Shown: in pieces, positions 44,902 through 54,005 of the stretch
Position numbering within the stretch: the stretch's first letter is position 1
How the letters are laid out: every line of letters begins with the position of its first letter
Translations under genes and position numbers: made by a program
The notes under the pieces: generated by a model
Database searches by the model: none
Told to the model about the DNA's origin: nothing
The model's input: only the letters and a program-made list of their open reading frames with translations
Assembly (NCBI RefSeq): GCF_015234215.1
Contig: NZ_JADEKP010000001.1
Span: 1,116,001 to 1,180,000, forward strand
Reading direction: 5' to 3'
DNA from: Clostridium chrysemydis
Lineage (GTDB): Bacteria; Bacillota; Clostridia; Clostridiales; Clostridiaceae
DNA length: 64,000 bases

Positions 44902-45717
44902 TTATAAAATCTTCCCTTCACAAATATATTCTGCGTTTCCGCTCATATAAATTCCTTCATTTTTTATTTCAATAGTTAAATCACCGCCAGGCAACTTAGT
45001 TTTTACAACATCATCTACAAGATGGAATCTTCTTAAAACTTCTACAGAAGCTGATGCACCAGTGCCACAAGCTAAAGTAGCTCCCGCACCTCTTTCAAAG
45101 GTTTCTACGATTATGTTTTTTCTATCTTTTATAGTTACGAAATTTACATTTGTCCCAGATTTAAAAAATTCGTATTTTTCAATTAAGGCACCTTCATTAA
45201 CATTGTACTCATTTTCTTTTCCTATTATTATAGTATGAGGTACACCTACTAAAACAGACGTTAATTCATATTCTTTATCATTTATTTTAACAGTTTTTTT
45301 AATAACTTCATCTAACCCGTCTTTAAGCCCTATATCTTCACCTTTATATGAAGGTTTTCCCATATATACTTTAGCTCCTGTTACTTTTTCATCTTTAAAT
45401 AAAAGTTCTATTTCTTTTATTCCATCACCTGTTTTAACTTTGAATTTTTTATCCTTTGTAAATCCTTTATCATAAATGTATTTTCCAAAACATCTAATAG
45501 CATTTCCACACATACTTGCATAAGACCCGTCACTATTTATTATAACCATTTCAAAAATATTATTATCTTTTTTAATTATAACTAACCCATCTGCACCTAT
45601 ACCAAAGTGCCTATTACATACTTTTTTCGAAAGTTCACCTTCGTTTTTAATTTCATTTTTTAAATCTTCAACAAATATAAAATCATTTCCAATACCATGC
45701 ATTTTTACAAAGTTCAT
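44902..45717 (-). CDS. dapF: Diaminopimelate epimerase
   Basis: Converts LL- to meso-diaminopimelate for lysine and peptidoglycan. The 271-residue protein begins MNFVKMHGIGNDFIF and has the two catalytic cysteines in MCGNAIRCFG and in ACGTGASASVE. I use the ATG at 45715-45717, eight bases after AGGAG, rather than the in-frame GTG at 45726. It is the natural partner of the meso-DAP-specific MurE encoded 15 kb away. It is divergent from the NFACT gene. Confidence 0.96.
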   Translation of the reverse strand: MNFVKMHGIGNDFIFVEDLKNEIKNEGELSKKVCNRHFGIGADGLVIIKKDNNIFEMVIINSDGSYASMCGNAIRCFGKYIYDKGFTKDKKFKVKTGDGIKEIELLFKDEKVTGAKVYMGKPSYKGEDIGLKDGLDEVIKKTVKINDKEYELTSVLVGVPHTIIIGKENEYNVNEGALIEKYEFFKSGTNVNFVTIKDRKNIIVETFERGAGATLACGTGASASVEVLRRFHLVDDVVKTKLPGGDLTIEIKNEGIYMSGNAEYICEGKIL

Positions 45718-45742
45718 TCTTATCACTCCTAGTCTATATAAA

Positions 45743-45772
45743 TTGATATTTGCATCCTAAAAATGTTATACT
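45743..45772 (+). promoter_or_regulatory. Sigma-A promoter for the NFACT gene
   Basis: TTGATA (45743-45748), 18-base spacer, TATACT (45767-45772) with extended TG. It lies 36 bases before the chosen start. Confidence 0.7.
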
Positions 45773-45808
45773 ATCTTTAAATAACATTTAGAGAGGATGG
45801 CAAAAATT

Positions 45809-47536
45809 ATGGCATTAGATGGCGTATTTTTAAGCAGTTTACTAACTGACTTAAAAGATACTTTAATAAATTCAAAGATAGATAAAATAAACCAACCTGA
45901 AATGGATGAAGTCATTCTTACACTTCGAAAAGATAGAAAGAATTTTAAATTATTAATTTCTTCTTCTTCTCAATTTGCAAGAATTCATATAACTAAAATT
46001 CAAAAAGAAAACCCACTTAAAGCACCACTTTACTTAATGGTACTTAGAAAGTACTTAGTAGGTGGTACTATAATAGATGTAACTCAAAAAGATACAGATA
46101 GAGTAGTTACTCTAACTATCTCTTCAAGAGATGAACTTGGATATGATAGCAAGTATCTATTAATAGTTGAAATAATGGGTCGTCACTCAAATATCTCTTT
46201 AATTAGAGAAAGAGATATGAAAGTAATGGAATCTATAAAACATATCACTCCTGATATAAATACTTATAGGGTTTTATATCCTGGAGTAGAATATGTTTAT
46301 CCTCCAGCTTCTACAAAACTTAACCCCTTTGATTTTAAAAAAGAAGAATTAATAACCTTTGTAGAAACTAACGATATTTCTCTTGATGAATATTTTTTCC
46401 TAAAGACCTTTACAGGTGTTAGTAAAACTTTATCTAAAGAATTATTTTTAGAATCATCTGAGAATAATTATACATTAACAGAGATAGATATTCTATACAA
46501 ATTTATTACAGATGTTTTTAAATTATTAAAAAATTGTCCAGAATTTAATATAATTTTAGATAATTGCGGATTATACAAGGATTTCCATTCACTTATTTTC
46601 AAAAATATTGATAAAAACCTTAAATCTGTTAAATATGAAAATCCTTCAATGATGCTTGAAGATTTCTATAGTACTAAGGATAAACAGGAAAGACTTCATA
46701 GTAGGACAACAAATCTTCAAAGATTAGTTACAACAAATATTGATAGATGTTTAAAAAAGGAAAAGATTTTAAATAAAAGTATTGATGATTGCAAATCTAA
46801 AGAAAAATATAAAATATTTGGAGATCTTTTAACTTCTTATATATACAGCTTAAAAAAGGGATTAAAAGAAATCACACTTCAAAACTACTATAGTGAAAAT
46901 TACGAAGATATAACTATAGCTTTAAATCCTAATAAAACTCCTTCTGAAAATGTGCAAAATTACTATAAAAGATATAATAAACTAAAAAAAGCAGAAGTAG
47001 AGGCAAAAATTCAATTAGATAAAAATTTAGAAGAACTAAATTACTTAAATTCAGTTTTAACTAATATTTTAAATATTGACTCTTATAGCGAGATAGACCC
47101 TATCAAAAGAGAACTTATGGAAACTGGGTATATTAAGTTTAAAAAAGAATCTAAAAAAGAAAGTAAATCAAAGCCTCTTCACTTTGTATCTTCTGAAGGA
47201 ATAGATATTTATGTTGGTAAAAACAACATCCAAAATGATTATTTAAGCTTAAAATTTGCGAAGAAAAACTGGCTTTGGATGCATACTAAAGATGTCCCAG
47301 GTTCTCACGTTATAGTTTGCACAGACGAATTATTGGATAAAACTATAGAAGAAGCATCAGTTATTGCAGCATTTTATAGCAAGGCAAAAACTTCAAGTAA
47401 AGTTGAGGTTGATTACACTAAAGTTAAAGAACTTAAAAAGCCAGTAGGTGCAAAGCCTGGTATGGTTATATACCATACTAATTGGACTTTAGTTACAGAC
47501 CCTTCTCAATTTAATAATTTAAACTTAGAAAAGTAA
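45809..47536 (+). CDS. rqcH: NFACT family protein, RqcH/fibronectin-binding protein A type
   Basis: A 575-residue NFACT protein. The N-terminal NFACT-N domain (MALDGVFLSSLLTDL, DKINQPEMDEVIL) is followed by a coiled coil (about 300-440) and the C-terminal NFACT-R domain with DIYVGKNNIQNDYLS, LWMHTKDVPGSHVIV and AAFYSKAK. In Bacillus RqcH adds alanine tails to stalled nascent chains on the 50S subunit; homologues were first named fibronectin-binding proteins. The ATG at 45809 is chosen over the one at 45797, which overlaps the ribosome-binding site. Confidence 0.93.
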   Translation: MALDGVFLSSLLTDLKDTLINSKIDKINQPEMDEVILTLRKDRKNFKLLISSSSQFARIHITKIQKENPLKAPLYLMVLRKYLVGGTIIDVTQKDTDRVVTLTISSRDELGYDSKYLLIVEIMGRHSNISLIRERDMKVMESIKHITPDINTYRVLYPGVEYVYPPASTKLNPFDFKKEELITFVETNDISLDEYFFLKTFTGVSKTLSKELFLESSENNYTLTEIDILYKFITDVFKLLKNCPEFNIILDNCGLYKDFHSLIFKNIDKNLKSVKYENPSMMLEDFYSTKDKQERLHSRTTNLQRLVTTNIDRCLKKEKILNKSIDDCKSKEKYKIFGDLLTSYIYSLKKGLKEITLQNYYSENYEDITIALNPNKTPSENVQNYYKRYNKLKKAEVEAKIQLDKNLEELNYLNSVLTNILNIDSYSEIDPIKRELMETGYIKFKKESKKESKSKPLHFVSSEGIDIYVGKNNIQNDYLSLKFAKKNWLWMHTKDVPGSHVIVCTDELLDKTIEEASVIAAFYSKAKTSSKVEVDYTKVKELKKPVGAKPGMVIYHTNWTLVTDPSQFNNLNLEK

Positions 47537-47577
47537 AAAAAATATCATTAGCTTTTAAAGCTAATGATATTTTTTTA
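47535..47577. terminator. Bidirectional terminator between rqcH and the RlmL-type gene
   Basis: A near-perfect 20-bp inverted repeat centred at 47556 (AATATCATTAGCTTT and its complement) flanked by A and T runs. Two converging genes end at its edges. Confidence 0.9.
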
Positions 47578-48738
47578 ATCTATTAAACACTGCGCTACTG
47601 TATCACCTTGATTTTTTATAAGTTTATTATCCATAAATTGATAGTAGTAACATAATAATCTTCCGTTATAAAGTTTTCTATTTTTAGTTGACTTTTCTCC
47701 AAACTTTTTCTCGAAGTTTTCAAAAGAAGTTAATATGTTATATTCCCAATCTTTATATTGCTTTTTGTAATTTCCAAAAATTCTATAAAGTCTAGCTACT
47801 TCTCTTTCATCACTAAGTCTTTCCCCGTATGGAGGGTTAGTTATCATAAATCCATATTTATGTCTAGTTGAGAAATCCTTAAAATCTCTTTCTTGGAATT
47901 CTATATAATCTAAAACTCCAGCTTTTAGAGCATTATCTTTTGCTACCTTTAAAACTCTAAAATCTATATCGTATCCTATAAGTTTTATATCTTTCTTCTT
48001 TTCAGAACGTCTTGCGCCTGCTTTAACCTGATCAAAAATTTCTTCTGGCATGTTTGGCCAAGTTTCTGATACGAAATCTCTATTAACTCCTGGTGCTATA
48101 TTTTGCATAATCATAGCAGCTTCAATTAATATAGTTCCCGAACCGCAAAATGGGTCTATAAGTTCATAACTATCTTTCCATCTTGATAAAAGAACCATAG
48201 CTGCAGCTAGAGTTTCTTTTAAAGGCGCTGCCCCAGCGTGCTCTCTATATCCTCTTTTATGAAGTCCTGCACCTGATGTATCTACTGTAAGAGTTACTTT
48301 GTCTTTAAGTATACCCACTTCTATTTTGTATAAAGGTCCGTTTTCACTAAACTTTTCTATTCCATAGCTATCACTCATACTAGTTACTATAGCTTTTTTA
48401 ACTATAGATTGACAATCTGGTACACTATGAAGAGTTGATTTTACTGACTTACCGTTAACGTGCATTATACCATTTTTAGGTATTAACCCTGCCCAGTTTA
48501 CTTTTTTAGTTCCTTGAAATAACTCTTCAAAGCTTCTAGCTTCAAATTCAGCCATCTTTATAAGAACTCTATCTGCAGTTCTTAAATGAACATTAGCTAT
48601 TGCTATATCCATTTCATCTCCTATAAATTCAACTCTACCGTTTTCTAATTTTAAATCTTCATACCCTAAAGCTTTAAGCTCTTTTGCAGTTATTCCTTCT
48701 AATCCAAAAGTAGTAGTTGCAATTAAGTTGTACTCCAT
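47575..48738 (-). CDS. THUMP-domain class I SAM-dependent RNA methyltransferase (RlmL/YpsC-like)
   Basis: A 387-residue protein with an N-terminal THUMP domain (about 50-160) and a Rossmann methyltransferase domain with LIDPFCGSGTILIEAA and the catalytic NPPYGERL. It corresponds to the methyltransferase half of E. coli RlmL, which makes m2G2445 in 23S rRNA, and to Bacillus YpsC; the exact target here is inferred. It is the last gene of the rluD-pyrR transcript and ends in the shared terminator. Confidence 0.92.
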   Translation of the reverse strand: MEYNLIATTTFGLEGITAKELKALGYEDLKLENGRVEFIGDEMDIAIANVHLRTADRVLIKMAEFEARSFEELFQGTKKVNWAGLIPKNGIMHVNGKSVKSTLHSVPDCQSIVKKAIVTSMSDSYGIEKFSENGPLYKIEVGILKDKVTLTVDTSGAGLHKRGYREHAGAAPLKETLAAAMVLLSRWKDSYELIDPFCGSGTILIEAAMIMQNIAPGVNRDFVSETWPNMPEEIFDQVKAGARRSEKKKDIKLIGYDIDFRVLKVAKDNALKAGVLDYIEFQERDFKDFSTRHKYGFMITNPPYGERLSDEREVARLYRIFGNYKKQYKDWEYNILTSFENFEKKFGEKSTKNRKLYNGRLLCYYYQFMDNKLIKNQGDTVAQCLID

Positions 48739-48759
48739 CTTTTCATCTCCTCTAAAAGA

Positions 48760-49302
48760 TTAATCTTCTCTTTCATATATTTTAACTGAATCTTCTCCGT
48801 CAATTTCAACAATTTTAACTCCAACAACTTCTTCTTTTGATGTTGGAATATTTTTCCCTACGTAATCTGCTCTAATCGGTAGTTCTTTGTGACCTCTATC
48901 TATAAGTACTGCAAGTTGAATACATTTAGGTCTATTAACATCTATTATTGCATCTATTGCTGCTCTAACTGTTCTACAAGTAAATAATACATCATCTACT
49001 AGTATTACTTTTTTATTTGTTATATCAACACCTAAATCAGTTTCTTTAACTTTTGGAATTCCATTTTCATAAGATAAATCGTCTCTATATAATGTTATAT
49101 CTACATACCCAACATCCATAGTAATATCCTCAAATTTAGATATTTGCTCTGCTATTCTTTTTGCAATTGGATATCCTCTTCTTTTTATTCCTATAAGAAC
49201 GATATCTTCTACACCTTTATTTCTTTCGATTATCTCATGAGAAATTCTAACTAAACTTCTTTTTATTGCTTTTTCATCTAAAAGATTTGCTTTTAATTTC
49301 AA
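48760..49302 (-). CDS. pyrR: PyrR, pyrimidine operon attenuator / uracil phosphoribosyltransferase
   Basis: A 180-residue PRTase-fold protein with the PyrR layout: [37 protein letters not shown] and [19 protein letters not shown], which contacts RNA. The PRPP loop reads [17 protein letters not shown]; a cysteine replaces the glycine normal in PyrR (TGRT). PyrR binds UMP and pyr leader RNAs to cause termination. No pyr genes are in the window. It sits 12 bases after the pseudouridine synthase gene. Confidence 0.93.
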   Translation of the reverse strand: MKLKANLLDEKAIKRSLVRISHEIIERNKGVEDIVLIGIKRRGYPIAKRIAEQISKFEDITMDVGYVDITLYRDDLSYENGIPKVKETDLGVDITNKKVILVDDVLFTCRTVRAAIDAIIDVNRPKCIQLAVLIDRGHKELPIRADYVGKNIPTSKEEVVGVKIVEIDGEDSVKIYERED

Positions 49303-49314
49303 GAGTAATCCCTC

Positions 49315-50232
49315 CTATATGTTTTCTTTTTTTAGGTTTTCTAATAACTTTCTATAATTATCTGGAAGTTCTGTTGTAAATTCAACATACTCATTAGACC
49401 TTGGATGAATAAATCCAAGAACCTTTGCGTGAAGCATTTGACCTTCTGATTTAAATTTAGTCTTTTTAAATCCATATAAAGGATCTCCAACTAAAGGATG
49501 CCCAATCGACGCCATATGAACCCTTATTTGATGAGTTCTTCCAGTTTCTAAAACACATTTAACTAATGTAGTGTTTTTAAATCTTTCTATAACTTCAAAA
49601 TGAGTTACAGCTCTTCTACCGTCACTATCAATAGCTATTTTAAGTCTATCTCTTTTTGATCTTTTTAAAGGTTTATCTATAGTTCCAGAATCTTTTGATA
49701 TTTTTCCTTCTACAAGTGCATAGTACTCTCTTTTCATTGAGTGGTCTTTTAATTGTGATGAAAGCTTAACGTGAGCGTCATCATTTTTTGCAATTACCAA
49801 GACTCCTGTTGTATCTTTATCAATTCTATGCACTATTCCAGGTCTTATAACTCCGTTTATGCTAGACAAATCCTTGCAGTGATATAAAAGTGCATTTACT
49901 AAAGTCCCATTGTAATTTCCAGGTGCTGGGTGAACAACCATCCCTTTAGCTTTATTAATGACTATAACATCACTATCTTCGTATAATATGTTTATTTTAA
50001 TATCTTCTGCCTGAACATCTAACTCCTCAGGCTCTGGCATAGATACCTTTACTATATCAAATGTTTTTAATTTGTAATTACTTTTAACTACCTTTTCATT
50101 AACTAAAACAGTTCCCTTTTCTATTATACCTTGTATAAAAGATCTAGATTTATCTTCAAATTCCTCACTTAAAAATTTATCTATTCTTTTACCTTTAAGG
50201 GTTTCGTCTATATTATAAATACGTTCTTCCAT
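49315..50232 (-). CDS. RluA-family pseudouridine synthase (RluD-like)
   Basis: A 305-residue enzyme with an N-terminal S4 RNA-binding domain (KRIDKFLSEEFEDKS) and the RluA catalytic motif GIVHRIDKDTTGVLV with the essential Asp, then GRTHQIRVHMASIGHPLVGD. It converts uridines in 23S rRNA (positions 1911/1915/1917 if a true RluD). The gene has a strong promoter, is followed by pyrR, and replaces lspA-rluD-pyrR in gene order of some Firmicutes; no lspA is present. Confidence 0.93.
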   Translation of the reverse strand: MEERIYNIDETLKGKRIDKFLSEEFEDKSRSFIQGIIEKGTVLVNEKVVKSNYKLKTFDIVKVSMPEPEELDVQAEDIKINILYEDSDVIVINKAKGMVVHPAPGNYNGTLVNALLYHCKDLSSINGVIRPGIVHRIDKDTTGVLVIAKNDDAHVKLSSQLKDHSMKREYYALVEGKISKDSGTIDKPLKRSKRDRLKIAIDSDGRRAVTHFEVIERFKNTTLVKCVLETGRTHQIRVHMASIGHPLVGDPLYGFKKTKFKSEGQMLHAKVLGFIHPRSNEYVEFTTELPDNYRKLLENLKKENI

Positions 50233-50266
50233 TATTTTTATCTCCTCAAGATATTATTACTTATCA

Positions 50267-50295
50267 ATTATAATATATTAATACCTTATACTCAA
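50267..50295 (-). promoter_or_regulatory. Sigma-A promoter for the pseudouridine synthase-pyrR unit
   Basis: Minus-strand TTGAGT (50290-50295), 17-base spacer, consensus TATAAT (50267-50272), 35 bases before the start. Confidence 0.8.
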
Positions 50296-50324
50296 CATAA
50301 TAAATTATTAGCCGTAAAATATTA

Positions 50325-50355
50325 AAAGAGCCATCTTAAAATAAGATAGCTCTTT
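50325..50355 (-). terminator. Intrinsic terminator after divIVA
   Basis: Arms AAAGAGC-ATCTTA and TAAGAT-GCTCTTT with one mismatch and a short loop, seven bases past the divIVA stop. Confidence 0.8.
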
Positions 50356-50362
50356 AAAGGTT

Positions 50363-50968
50363 TTAATCTTCTTTATTTGCAAAGAAGCTTTTTATTTCAT
50401 CTAATTCATCTATTGCAACTTCTTCCTCTGTTTCTGTTACTGCAACTTCTTCAAAAACTGGTTCTTTTGGAAGCCTTGGCATTTCTTCTACAGGAGTTGA
50501 AATTGAATAATTTTTATTTAAATCTTTTTCTAAATCATCAAATGTTTCTAATTGAGTATTCATAAAGTTTCTAAATTTAGCTCTAAATTTAATAAACTCT
50601 TGCTTTATTCTATCAAACTCGTCATTAATTTGAATTACATCATTATGTGCTTTATCTACTATTCTTTGTGCTGTTTCATTTGCATTTTTAACAAGCATTT
50701 CAGCTTCTTTTTGAGCTGTATTTTTAGCTTGATCTGCTGCATTTTGAGCTAAAACTAAAGTATTTTGAATAGTTGATTCAATATTTGCATAATGTTCAAC
50801 TTGTTCATTTAAGATTTGTACCTTATCTTTAAGCTTTGCATTTTCTTTATATAATTCTTCATAATTATCAACTATTTCATCTAAAAATTCGTCTACTTCT
50901 TCTGGATTATATCCTCTTAATCCTCTTTTAAACTCTTTATTATTAATATCCATCGGAGTTAACTTCAT
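50363..50968 (-). CDS. divIVA: Cell-division initiation protein DivIVA
   Basis: A 201-residue coiled-coil protein that binds curved membranes at poles and septa and recruits partners. The N-terminal lipid-binding domain has MKLTPMDINNKEFKRGLRGYNPEEVDEFLDEI, with conserved hydrophobic and basic residues. Two coiled-coil regions (about 30-65 and 70-150) follow, then an acidic tail. It closes the ylmE-sepF-ylmG-ylmH-divIVA set conserved in Gram-positive bacteria. Confidence 0.96.
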   Translation of the reverse strand: MKLTPMDINNKEFKRGLRGYNPEEVDEFLDEIVDNYEELYKENAKLKDKVQILNEQVEHYANIESTIQNTLVLAQNAADQAKNTAQKEAEMLVKNANETAQRIVDKAHNDVIQINDEFDRIKQEFIKFRAKFRNFMNTQLETFDDLEKDLNKNYSISTPVEEMPRLPKEPVFEEVAVTETEEEVAIDELDEIKSFFANKED

Positions 50969-50984
50969 TATAATTCCACCTCTA

Positions 50985-51749
50985 TTATGTATATTTTTTT
51001 ATAATTACTTTTAATTTACCGCTTTTACTTGTGCTAGGCACAGAATGAACTATAAATTTACCATATCCTCTTATAGTTATCCTATCTGATATAGCAATTT
51101 CATCGCTTTTATCTCTAATTATATTGTAGTTTTTTAATGCTTTCCCATCACTTATTAGTTCTTGTGCAAAGCTTCTAGATTTTTTTGTAATTTTTGAAAC
51201 TATCGAATCTAGTCTTAATGAGTTTACTAATATAACTTCTTCTTTAAAGTCTATCGAAATATCAGAAGTGTCTCCTAAAAACTCTTCTATAATACATGGA
51301 ACACTTGAAATTTTTTCAAGATTCATAATTATATAATCTGAAATTTCTTCACTTAAAGACACGTAACACACATTTTCTTTAGTAATCAAATCACCAATTT
51401 TATCTCTAAGTATTCCAAGGCTCATAATACTACCTAAATAGTCCTTATGAGTTAAGTTCTTGAATTTTGAAGGGTTTGTTATTTTCAAGATTTTCATAGG
51501 ATACGGGATATCGTATAAATTGTTAAATGATATCATTCTTCTTTCAGAATCTAAAAAGCCACCAAAACTTTCTACCTTAAGTAAACTACTATTAAATCCT
51601 TCAAATACTTTCCATACGTTTGGAGGATAAAAATTACTTCCAAACATAGGTATATCTTTATCTTGGGAGAGTTTCATCTTTTCATAAAGATTTATTATAA
51701 GATTTTTATCTTCATCTTTAAATTGTTTTAATATATAATCTCTACTCAT
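50985..51749 (-). CDS. ylmH: YlmH, S4-domain RNA-binding protein
   Basis: A 254-residue protein with the YlmH N-terminal domain and a C-terminal S4 RNA-binding domain (SLRLDSIVSKITKKSRSFAQELI, SDGKALKN). In Bacillus YlmH works in ribosome-associated quality control of stalled chains, like RqcH, also encoded in this window. The start ATG follows directly on the ylmG stop, so the two are probably coupled. Always found beside divIVA. Confidence 0.93.
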   Translation of the reverse strand: MSRDYILKQFKDEDKNLIINLYEKMKLSQDKDIPMFGSNFYPPNVWKVFEGFNSSLLKVESFGGFLDSERRMISFNNLYDIPYPMKILKITNPSKFKNLTHKDYLGSIMSLGILRDKIGDLITKENVCYVSLSEEISDYIIMNLEKISSVPCIIEEFLGDTSDISIDFKEEVILVNSLRLDSIVSKITKKSRSFAQELISDGKALKNYNIIRDKSDEIAISDRITIRGYGKFIVHSVPSTSKSGKLKVIIKKYT

Positions 51750-52007
51750 CTAAAAAAGTATTAATCTTATTATTAAACTTTGAACTACATTTAAAACTAC
51801 AATCGCAAAGATAGGTGATAAATCTATAGGTAAATCACCTAAAAATTTATATTGTAACTGTCTAAACGGTTCAAGAATAGGTCCTGTAATAACATTTAAA
51901 GACTCTCTTATGCTTTGAGTTGTAGAACTCGGTACCCAAGATAGTAAACACTCTACAATAATGATAACTTCTAACGCTCTAAATATTAAGTTTATTATAC
52001 TAACCAT
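51750..52007 (-). CDS. ylmG: YggT/YlmG family membrane protein
   Basis: An 85-residue protein with two membrane helices and the YGGT motif (GPILEPFRQLQ; here FRQLQYKFLGDLPIDLSPIFAIVVL). Family members are linked to cell division or chloroplast nucleoid distribution, but the mechanism is unclear. It sits between sepF and ylmH in the standard order. Confidence 0.92.
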   Translation of the reverse strand: MVSIINLIFRALEVIIIVECLLSWVPSSTTQSIRESLNVITGPILEPFRQLQYKFLGDLPIDLSPIFAIVVLNVVQSLIIRLILF

Positions 52008-52022
52008 ATATTACTCCTTTAA

Positions 52023-52496
52023 TTACTTTGTCCAATTAAATAGAGCTGCTTTTGATGATAACTCACTTTTTAATTCATTAGTAACTTCAACGTTTGAAGG
52101 CGATAAAATATAAACTCCCTTTTCAACCTCTTGGAAATCTCCTTGTAGTGCATAAGACGCTCCACTTAAAAAGTCTAGTAATCTTCTTGCTGTTCTATTT
52201 TCTAAACTTGAAGTATTAATAACAACTATTCTTCTATTTTTTAAGGCATCACAAATCTCCATAGATTCTTCATATGAAGTTGGTTTTATAATTAAAACTT
52301 TAGCAGAAGCATTAGTATGAATATTAACTACTTTCCCACCCTTAGGTCCTAAAATATCTGGTCCTTGAACTTCTGTATAGTCATCTTCATTTACTACTTC
52401 ATCTTCTATTCTTTCTTCTAATCCTTCTTCTTCGAAATCTTCTTCATAATCTCCAAATCCTAAGATATTTTTTACTTTTGACATCATGTTAGACAT
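52023..52496 (-). CDS. sepF: Cell-division protein SepF
   Basis: A 157-residue protein that bundles FtsZ filaments and anchors them to the membrane through an N-terminal amphipathic helix ([15 protein letters not shown]). After an acidic linker the C-terminal SepF domain has [32 protein letters not shown] and [22 protein letters not shown]. Length and motifs are typical. Confidence 0.96.
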   Translation of the reverse strand: MSNMMSKVKNILGFGDYEEDFEEEGLEERIEDEVVNEDDYTEVQGPDILGPKGGKVVNIHTNASAKVLIIKPTSYEESMEICDALKNRRIVVINTSSLENRTARRLLDFLSGASYALQGDFQEVEKGVYILSPSNVEVTNELKSELSSKAALFNWTK

Positions 52497-52508
52497 ACTA
52501 TTTTCCTC

Positions 52509-53171
52509 CTATACGCTATAATCTCTTTCTCCAAAAATTCCAGTTCCAACTCTTATAGTATTAGAACCTTCTTCAATTGCTATTTTATAATCATTTGTCA
52601 TACCCATAGATAATATTTCCATAGTTATGTTTTTGAATTCTTTTTCTTTTAAACTATCGAATATCTTTTTAGTTTCTTTAAAATATTCTCTGTTTTCTTT
52701 TTCTGAACCTTTTGGAATTATAACCATAATTCCTTTAACCTTTACAAAATTGCACTTCTCTACTGCTTCTATTAAGCTATCCAGTTCTTCAACTAAAACA
52801 CCACTTTTAGAATCTTCTCTTCCTATATTGATTTGGATTAAGCAGTCTATAGTTTCATTTGCTTCACCAAATTTGGTCTCTATTGTATCTAATAGTTTCT
52901 CACTTGATAAAGAATGTATTAAATCTACTTTACCAACAATATACTTAACTTTGTTTCTTTGAAGTTTTCCAATAAGATGCCACTTGACATCCTTTTGAAA
53001 CTCTTCCTCTTTCCAAAGTAACTCTTGAACCTTATTTTCTGCAAATTCTCTCATACCTGCATCATAAGCTTCTTTCATTTCATCTAATGTTCTAGTTTTA
53101 GAAACAGCTAAAAGTTTTACGTCTTTTGGTATTTCATTTAAGATTTCATCTATGTTTTCTTTAATACTCAT
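52509..53171 (-). CDS. ylmE: YggS/YlmE family PLP homeostasis protein
   Basis: A 220-residue alanine-racemase-like TIM barrel without the second domain. It binds pyridoxal phosphate through Lys25 (LLAVSKTR) and has GENKVQE-like FAENKVQELLWK, WHLIGKLQRNK and SMGMTNDYKIAIEEGSNTIRVGTGIFG. The family keeps PLP and amino-acid pools balanced. It starts the ylmE-sepF-ylmG-ylmH-divIVA unit behind the terminator of the DUF881 genes. Confidence 0.95.
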   Translation of the reverse strand: MSIKENIDEILNEIPKDVKLLAVSKTRTLDEMKEAYDAGMREFAENKVQELLWKEEEFQKDVKWHLIGKLQRNKVKYIVGKVDLIHSLSSEKLLDTIETKFGEANETIDCLIQINIGREDSKSGVLVEELDSLIEAVEKCNFVKVKGIMVIIPKGSEKENREYFKETKKIFDSLKEKEFKNITMEILSMGMTNDYKIAIEEGSNTIRVGTGIFGERDYSV

Positions 53172-53231
53172 AGCAGCCTCCTAATATTTACTTTAAGTTT
53201 CACTTTATTTTATATTCTATAAAAAACTTTA

Positions 53232-53255
53232 AAATCCTCTATTTTAAGAGGATTT
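53232..53255 (-). terminator. Intrinsic terminator after the distal DUF881 gene
   Basis: A 9-bp stem (AAATCCTCT / AGAGGATTT) with a 6-base loop, followed by AAAGTTTTTT on the minus strand, 13 bases past the stop. Confidence 0.75.
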
Positions 53256-53268
53256 ATTTAGTTTTTAT

Positions 53269-53997
53269 CTAATTTGTAGATTCTTTCATATAATCTGTCG
53301 TTCCTATAGTTTTTGCAGCTGGCATAACTATCTTTTCTTTCTTTTCAATACTTACTTGAAGTTCTCTATACATAAGCTCTTTAATATAACTTCCTTCACC
53401 TAAAAGAGATGCTTCTAAAGTATCTGGGTCTCCTATTGCATAAACTTTAAAAGGTGCATATTCTGTCGTACCATCTTCAAAACCCAAAAAAGCCCAATTA
53501 CAAAATACAGCAGTACTTGGTATAACTCTTCTATTATTTATAGAGATAGCCTCTGCACCTGATTTTCTAAGTTCATTTATAACTAAAGCCATATCGTTAT
53601 CGTGAAAAATCTTTTTCATTTTTTCATAATCAGTGTTATTTTTGTTTTCAACATCCCCATCATTTATAGTTATAACAACACCGCGCCCTGAAACCTCTGT
53701 AGTTCCAGCTAGTTTGCCATAATCATTTAACTGACTAACCATCTTTTCAACTATTTTATCTTGGTCTTTATCATTATTTTTATAACTTTCTATAGTTTCT
53801 TTCATCTTTTCATTATTTTCTTTTAAACTAGAAACACTTTTGTAAAGATCAGACCTTTCTTCTATAGCATCTCCATACTCTTTTGCGCTTAAATTAAATA
53901 AATCTTTCATTCCACCTAAGTTAGAATTTAAAACTATTAAATACCCTAAAATTACAGCTGATATAAAAACCAAAAACTTACCTGAAGCTTTCTTCAT
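53269..53997 (-). CDS. DUF881 family membrane-anchored protein (distal copy)
   Basis: A 242-residue protein with one N-terminal membrane helix (FLVFISAVILGYLIVL), a coiled-coil stalk (about 45-90) and a DUF881 domain with VSGRGVVITINDGD, INELRKSGAEAISINNRRVIPSTAVFC and YAPFKVYAIGD. The family is found next to ftsQ and sbp in Gram-positives, suggesting a division role, but the function is unknown. It is one of two copies flanking sbp. Confidence 0.88.
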   Translation of the reverse strand: MKKASGKFLVFISAVILGYLIVLNSNLGGMKDLFNLSAKEYGDAIEERSDLYKSVSSLKENNEKMKETIESYKNNDKDQDKIVEKMVSQLNDYGKLAGTTEVSGRGVVITINDGDVENKNNTDYEKMKKIFHDNDMALVINELRKSGAEAISINNRRVIPSTAVFCNWAFLGFEDGTTEYAPFKVYAIGDPDTLEASLLGEGSYIKELMYRELQVSIEKKEKIVMPAAKTIGTTDYMKESTN

Positions 53998-54005
53998 ACA
54001 ATCAC

